64,000 bases of DNA from JANQOH01 sp965201155 (lineage in GTDB: Bacteria > Pseudomonadota > Alphaproteobacteria > UBA7887), in contig OZ241752.1 in assembly GCA_965201155.1 (NCBI GenBank), forward strand, positions 2,418,001-2,482,000, read 5' to 3'. The position numbers and the translations under genes are program-made. The notes under the pieces are model-generated. The model was not told the DNA's origin and made no database searches. It saw only the letters and a program-made list of their open reading frames with translations. Position 1 is the first letter of the stretch, and each line of letters starts with the position of its first letter. Of this stretch, positions 60,014 to 64,000 are shown one piece after another.

Positions 60014-61065
60014 CTGGCGGCAAGAAGTTCACGGCGTTGAAGGCCCTGCCCTGGGCGATGTTGTCTTCGGCATTGCTGGCGGGCTGCGCCAAACCGCCCC
60101 CGGGGCCGGCACCGACCCTTGCGCAGAACACGGAACCGCCGCCGGCCGCCCACGGCGAGAGCGAGTGGCCGACAACAGAAAGCCGCGCAGTGCAGGCGAA
60201 TGCGCCTGTTGCCGTGGTTCCCCAGGAGCCGGTGAACGGCATTTATATTGTTGTGCCGGGGGATACGCTGTATGGCATCTCGCGTCGTTTCGGTGTCAGG
60301 GTTCCGACGCTGATCGAACTCAATGCGCTGGCGTCGCCGGATCTGATTTTTGCGGGTCAGCGGTTGCGTATCGAGGGTTCGGCGGTGCCGGCGACAGTGG
60401 CGGCAAGACCCGAGAGGTCCCTGACGATTGCACCGCTGCCGGAACCTGAACCTGACCCGGTGGTCGAACCGATAGTCGACCCGATGCCGGCGCCGGAAGC
60501 GGCGCCTGTCGCAGAGGAAACACCGAAGGCGGACGCGCCTCCCGAGGCAGCGGCGCTTCCCGAGGTCGAGGATGCATCGACGGTGGTTGAGGCAAAGCCG
60601 CAACCTGTGGCGTTCGAGCTCCGCAGACCGGCGCCGGAGATGCAGTTGGCGGCGCATACGCCCGCCGCGCCGCCGCGGCGCAGCGGCCCCAGTTTTCGCT
60701 GGCCGGTCGAGGGGCCGGTTTTGTCGCGCTTCGGTCCGCAGGAAGGCGTGGGGCGGAATGACGGCATCAACATTGCTGCAGCGGCCGGCGCGCCGGTGCG
60801 TGCGGCGGAAACCGGCGTGGTCGTCTATGCCGGCAATGAACTGCGCGGGTACGGGAATTTGCTTCTCGTGCGCCATGGGGGCGGCTGGACGTCAGCTTAC
60901 GCACATAATCAGGCGCTGTTGGTGACTCGCGGCGACACGGTGCAGCGCGGCCAGGTCATTGCGCGTGTGGGGAGCACCGGCGGGGTGAGCGAGCCGCAGA
61001 GTCACTTCGAGTTGCGGCAGGGCGCCGACGCTGTCGACCCGCTGGACTACCTGTCGCCGCGGTAG
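60010..61065 (+). CDS. nlpD: NlpD-like lipoprotein (LysM + degenerate LytM/M23 domain)
   Basis: A 351-residue outer-membrane lipoprotein (lipobox SALLAGCAKP, lipidated Cys). It carries a LysM domain (IYIVVPGDTLYGISRRFGV, about residues 78-122), a Pro/Glu linker, and a C-terminal M23-like domain (RNDGINIAAAAGAPVRAAE, YAHNQALLVTRGDTVQ, SHFELRQGADAVDPLDYL). The catalytic zinc His of true M23 enzymes (HxGxD) is replaced by Asn, as in E. coli NlpD, so it is probably an amidase activator. It closes the surE-pcm-nlpD group. Confidence 0.9.
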   Translation: MTGGKKFTALKALPWAMLSSALLAGCAKPPPGPAPTLAQNTEPPPAAHGESEWPTTESRAVQANAPVAVVPQEPVNGIYIVVPGDTLYGISRRFGVRVPTLIELNALASPDLIFAGQRLRIEGSAVPATVAARPERSLTIAPLPEPEPDPVVEPIVDPMPAPEAAPVAEETPKADAPPEAAALPEVEDASTVVEAKPQPVAFELRRPAPEMQLAAHTPAAPPRRSGPSFRWPVEGPVLSRFGPQEGVGRNDGINIAAAAGAPVRAAETGVVVYAGNELRGYGNLLLVRHGGGWTSAYAHNQALLVTRGDTVQRGQVIARVGSTGGVSEPQSHFELRQGADAVDPLDYLSPR

Positions 61066-61098
61066 GGGGCGCAGCGGGTCAGTCCTGACCCGGATTTC

Positions 61099-63579
61099 TC
61101 AATACATGTCCAGCAGGCGGTGGATGTAGTTCAGTTCGTCACGGGAGCGGGCGCGTTCGCCGGAGCGTCGGCGTAGTTCGTCGCGAATTTCCCGGCTGCG
61201 CTGCACGGCCGCCGCGTCGGGCAATTCGACATATCCTTCCGGGCTGCCATCATTGCCCGGCGGCAGGCGGCCCAGAGGGTCGCGTATGTCTTCCGGCCGG
61301 CGAGCACCTTCGCGGCCCGGGCGCTGTCCGGTCTGGCCGGCGAGCATCTGGTTCATCACCATTTCGGCGCCGCGCTGCAAATCGGCGAGGGCTTCGGCTT
61401 GCCGTTCCGCGGCACGGTGCGGTTTGCCTTCTTCCAGGTCGTCGCGGGCGGCGCGCATGGACTGTTCGGCCCGGCCGAGAGGGTCGGGTATCTGGGCGCC
61501 GGCCTCTCCGAGCTGGCGCATGAACTCGCCAAGCGCGCGCCGCAACGAGTCCTGACGATCCGCCGAAGTCTGTTCTTCGCTCTGTGACTGGCGTTCGTGT
61601 TCGCCGCCCTGCTGGGCGCGGCGGAAGGTTTCCTCCAGCAGCGCATCCTGCTCTTCCATGATTTCCTGAAGCTGTTGCAGGAGGCGTTCGCCGCCGGCGG
61701 TCTGAGGGTCCTGTTCCGGACGCCCGACTTCCATGTTTTCGAGAAATTCCTGCAATTGTTGGAGCATGTCGCGGGCGCTGTCTCGGGCGCCGGTTTCGGC
61801 AAGGTCGCGGGCACTTTCGATCATGCGTTGCAGATCGTCGCGGCTGCGCCGCAGCGTGCCGGGGTCGAGGGCGGTTTCTTCAGTGTCTTCCAGCATTTCC
61901 TGCTCACGGCCCGATTCTGCGAGCATTTCCAGATAGCGGTCGAGCGCTTCCTGGAGCCGATCCATGAGTTCGGCAAGCTCTTCAGGGTCGGTGTTGTTGT
62001 CGAGGGCTTCGCGCAATGCCTCCTGCGCGGCGCGCAGCTCCTGTTCGGCGACGGCGAGGCCGCCATCCTCGATGCGCAGGGCGACATCCCACAGCAGATC
62101 GACGACTGAGCGAATGTCGGCCTCGCCGCTGACAAGGCGAAGCCGGGTGGTGGCGGCGCGCAGCCCGAGAAAGGCGGGGATGTCGCCGGCAAAGGCTTCG
62201 GGCGCCGTCAGCAGTTCTTGCAGGCCGGCCCGTACCTGTCCGGCGGCTGCGTGGTCAAGCGCGAGGTTGCGGCGCAGATCAATGATCTCGATCGCCACCG
62301 GGTGAATGAAGGGGCGTTGCGGCAGCACCATGCCGAATTCCGGGGCGGGGCCGTACTGGCCGGCATTGTCACGGGCGGTGAGGTTCATCATGACCGGCAG
62401 GCCGGCCCAGGGATGGGCGGTGAGATCGTGATAGCTGGACTCTTCCGCGGTGACGGGTTGCAGTCCGGGGAGCGGCAGGGAGAAGTTGATGGGCCAGGCG
62501 TCGTCCTGGATTTCGGCGCGGCGAATGGCGACTTCCACCGCGTCGAGGCCGAAATCGTCCTCTGCCATATAGCTCAGGCGGAGCACGCCGCGGCGCGTCG
62601 CCACGGGTTGTTCTGCGAGCGCGACGGATGGCGGTGCGTCGTCGATCAGGGCCACCTCCCAGGCGCCCAGTGTGCGCTCTCCCTGAGTAATGTCGATGGT
62701 GAGGCTGCCGCCGGAGGCGGCGGGGGAGAGCACATGTTCGAGCGTGAAATTGCCATCGCCTTCCGGCTGGAACGAGAATGGCGCGGCATTGGCGCCGAGA
62801 ACCGGCGCTTCGGCGCCGCCGCCGAACACGCGGGCGCTGAGGATACTGCCAGTGACGGATTCATGCGCGCCGGCGGGGACGGGCGCGGTCGGGTCGGCGC
62901 CCCCGGGCGGCGTGAGGAAAATGGGCGGCAGGCCGGTATAGGCCGGAGGGTCGATCCATGCGGTGAGGCGGCCGGGCGGCGCAGGCTGGCTCTTGTCAAA
63001 AGCGAGTGCCGCGGCGAAATAGTCGTCGGCGCGGTTTCCGGCGAAGGCGCCGGCGACTGCCAGCGTCAGCACCAACAGCGCGCGCAGCGCCAGGGGGTCG
63101 CGCAGGGTCAGCAGCGGTTGCGGCGGCGCAACCCGCAGCAGCGGGAGAAGGCGGGCCATGCGCTGTCGGTGCGCTTCCCAGAGAAAGCGGCCCTGGCGGT
63201 CGCCCGGGGCGAGCGCGGGGGTGTCGAGCAGCGAGGAAAGGGGGCGGTGCCGAACGCCGCTTTCGCGCTCCAGCCGGCGCACGGCGTCGCTGCGGGCGGG
63301 GCGCCGGGGCGCGCGGGCGGCGTGCCACAACCCGACCGCAAAGGCCGAGGCGAATGCGGCCAGCAAGGCGGCATGCAGCGGCAGGGGGGCCGCCTGCCAT
63401 ATGCCGAACAAGGTGATTGCGGCAAATGCTGCAAGGATTGCCAGCAATGGCCACAAGGCGGGCCATAGCCCTTCCCACCGCAGCAAGAGTGCGCTCAGCC
63501 AGAGGCGCCGCGCCACCCGGCGGCCGAGGGGGTCGACGTCGCCAGTGTCGCGAGGCGCGCCGTAGCGTGGGTGCTTCAT
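61099..63579 (-). CDS. TIGR02302 family (DUF4175) membrane protein
   Basis: An 826-residue protein of an alphaproteobacterial family without known function. Two membrane helices near residues 33-88 (WPALWPLLAILAAFAAITLFG, LHAALLAAFASAFAVGLW) and a third near 155 precede a periplasmic Ig-like region and a long C-terminal helical, Gln/Glu-rich part (DNNTDPEELAELMDRLQEALDRYLEM; LQQLQEIMEEQDALLEETF). It overlaps the lysA stop (ATGA at 63576-63579), and the two are found together in related genomes. ATG 63579 begins MKHPRYGAPRDTGDVD. Confidence 0.85.
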   Translation of the reverse strand: MKHPRYGAPRDTGDVDPLGRRVARRLWLSALLLRWEGLWPALWPLLAILAAFAAITLFGIWQAAPLPLHAALLAAFASAFAVGLWHAARAPRRPARSDAVRRLERESGVRHRPLSSLLDTPALAPGDRQGRFLWEAHRQRMARLLPLLRVAPPQPLLTLRDPLALRALLVLTLAVAGAFAGNRADDYFAAALAFDKSQPAPPGRLTAWIDPPAYTGLPPIFLTPPGGADPTAPVPAGAHESVTGSILSARVFGGGAEAPVLGANAAPFSFQPEGDGNFTLEHVLSPAASGGSLTIDITQGERTLGAWEVALIDDAPPSVALAEQPVATRRGVLRLSYMAEDDFGLDAVEVAIRRAEIQDDAWPINFSLPLPGLQPVTAEESSYHDLTAHPWAGLPVMMNLTARDNAGQYGPAPEFGMVLPQRPFIHPVAIEIIDLRRNLALDHAAAGQVRAGLQELLTAPEAFAGDIPAFLGLRAATTRLRLVSGEADIRSVVDLLWDVALRIEDGGLAVAEQELRAAQEALREALDNNTDPEELAELMDRLQEALDRYLEMLAESGREQEMLEDTEETALDPGTLRRSRDDLQRMIESARDLAETGARDSARDMLQQLQEFLENMEVGRPEQDPQTAGGERLLQQLQEIMEEQDALLEETFRRAQQGGEHERQSQSEEQTSADRQDSLRRALGEFMRQLGEAGAQIPDPLGRAEQSMRAARDDLEEGKPHRAAERQAEALADLQRGAEMVMNQMLAGQTGQRPGREGARRPEDIRDPLGRLPPGNDGSPEGYVELPDAAAVQRSREIRDELRRRSGERARSRDELNYIHRLLDMY

Positions 63580-64000
63580 GCGCTTTGCCGCTGCTCCGTG
63601 GGGCGAGTTTCCGCGTCCTCCAGCCATTCCGGAAGACGATCCTGCCCGATCAATGTCGCATAATCCACACGCGGACGCACGATCGCGAAACGGTTGCCGG
63701 AGACCATCACCTCCGGGATCAGGAGCCGGCTGTTATAGGTGGACGCCATGGTTGCCCCGTAGGCACCGGCGGAGAACAGGGCGAGACGGTCCCCCGGCGT
63801 TAGAGGCGGCAGGGGTATGTCGGCGGCGAAACAATCGCCTGATTCGCATACCGGACCGACGAGATCAGCGGGGGTGAGGGGGGCGGCGGCGGGCGGCGGC
63901 GTGAGCAGCGCCGTGCGGTGCCGGGCGCCGTAGAGGGTCGGCCGCAGCAGGTCGTTCATCGCGGCATCGACGATCACGAAACGGCGCCCGCTTTCCCATT
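63576..64000 (-). CDS. lysA: Diaminopimelate decarboxylase (partial, 5' end off window)
   Basis: The C-terminal 140 residues of LysA, which makes lysine from meso-diaminopimelate. The sequence begins within ESGRRFVIVDAAMNDLLRPTLYGA, and the catalytic-site segment GPVCESGDCFA is followed by GDRLALFSAGAYGATMASTYN, typical of fold-III PLP decarboxylases. The PLP-binding N-terminal barrel lies beyond base 64000. Confidence 0.92.
   Translation of the reverse strand, partial: WESGRRFVIVDAAMNDLLRPTLYGARHRTALLTPPPAAAPLTPADLVGPVCESGDCFAADIPLPPLTPGDRLALFSAGAYGATMASTYNSRLLIPEVMVSGNRFAIVRPRVDYATLIGQDRLPEWLEDAETRPTEQRQSA

Overview
The window reads as one stretch of a GC-rich alphaproteobacterial chromosome. 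Four things support this. The tmRNA gene is circularly permuted (two-piece), as in Alphaproteobacteria. Conserved blocks appear in the order known from that class: aroA-cmk-rpsA with sppA and ihfB, pyrF-trpF-trpB-trpA-accD, hflK-hflC-DUF2065-degP, and argS-SPOR-nagZ followed by tatABC-serS-surE-pcm-nlpD. The alpha-type SspB and the FYDLN-acid protein are alphaproteobacterial families. Coupled starts (ATGA/GTGA overlaps) are very common. The placement is an inference from gene content; no species can be named.

Layout. 1-2053: a Tat-exported ABC solute-binding protein (cut by the window edge) divergent from a dihydropyrimidinase/hydantoinase. 2123-2198: tRNA-Glu(CTC) with its own promoter. 2216-7474: a tightly packed five-gene catabolic operon (DUF899, Gfo/Idh oxidoreductase, DUF993 aldolase-like, enolase superfamily, AP-endonuclease-2-like TIM barrel) whose substrate I cannot name. 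7662-14073: cytochrome c maturation genes ccmB-C-D-E-F-G-H-I, with no ccmA next to ccmB. 14269-24063: accD, trpABF, pyrF, ihfB, sppA, rpsA, cmk, aroA. 24165-31111: FYDLN protein, tRNA-Ala(GGC), an acetolactate-synthase-type enzyme, class I fumarase, sspB next to the two-piece ssrA gene, thyX and mrp. 31272-35042: hflK-hflC-DUF2065-degP, a membrane protein quality-control operon.

35180-38969 is an accessory metal-acquisition cluster. It holds a small His/Cys protein, an outer-membrane barrel carrying a 67-residue His-Asp-Asp repeat, a ZnuA-type binding protein and a ZnuB-type permease, without an ATPase gene. 38988-46582 holds a BASS transporter, a TonB-dependent receptor, a secreted beta-propeller-like protein whose promoter carries two Fur-like dyads, and an alpha/beta hydrolase paired with a 2Fe-2S oxygenase-type reductase. 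46715-51636 returns to housekeeping genes (dgt, argS, SPOR, nagZ). 51710-55489 is a Fur-box-preceded Fe(III) ABC transporter placed where scpA-scpB are commonly found. 55553-61065 is tatABC-serS-surE-pcm-nlpD. 61099-64000 is a TIGR02302 membrane protein followed upstream by the 3' part of lysA.

The best candidates for something undescribed are the His-Asp barrel with its ATPase-less ABC genes, the DUF993 catabolic operon, and the iron-operator-controlled secreted propeller next to a TonB receptor.
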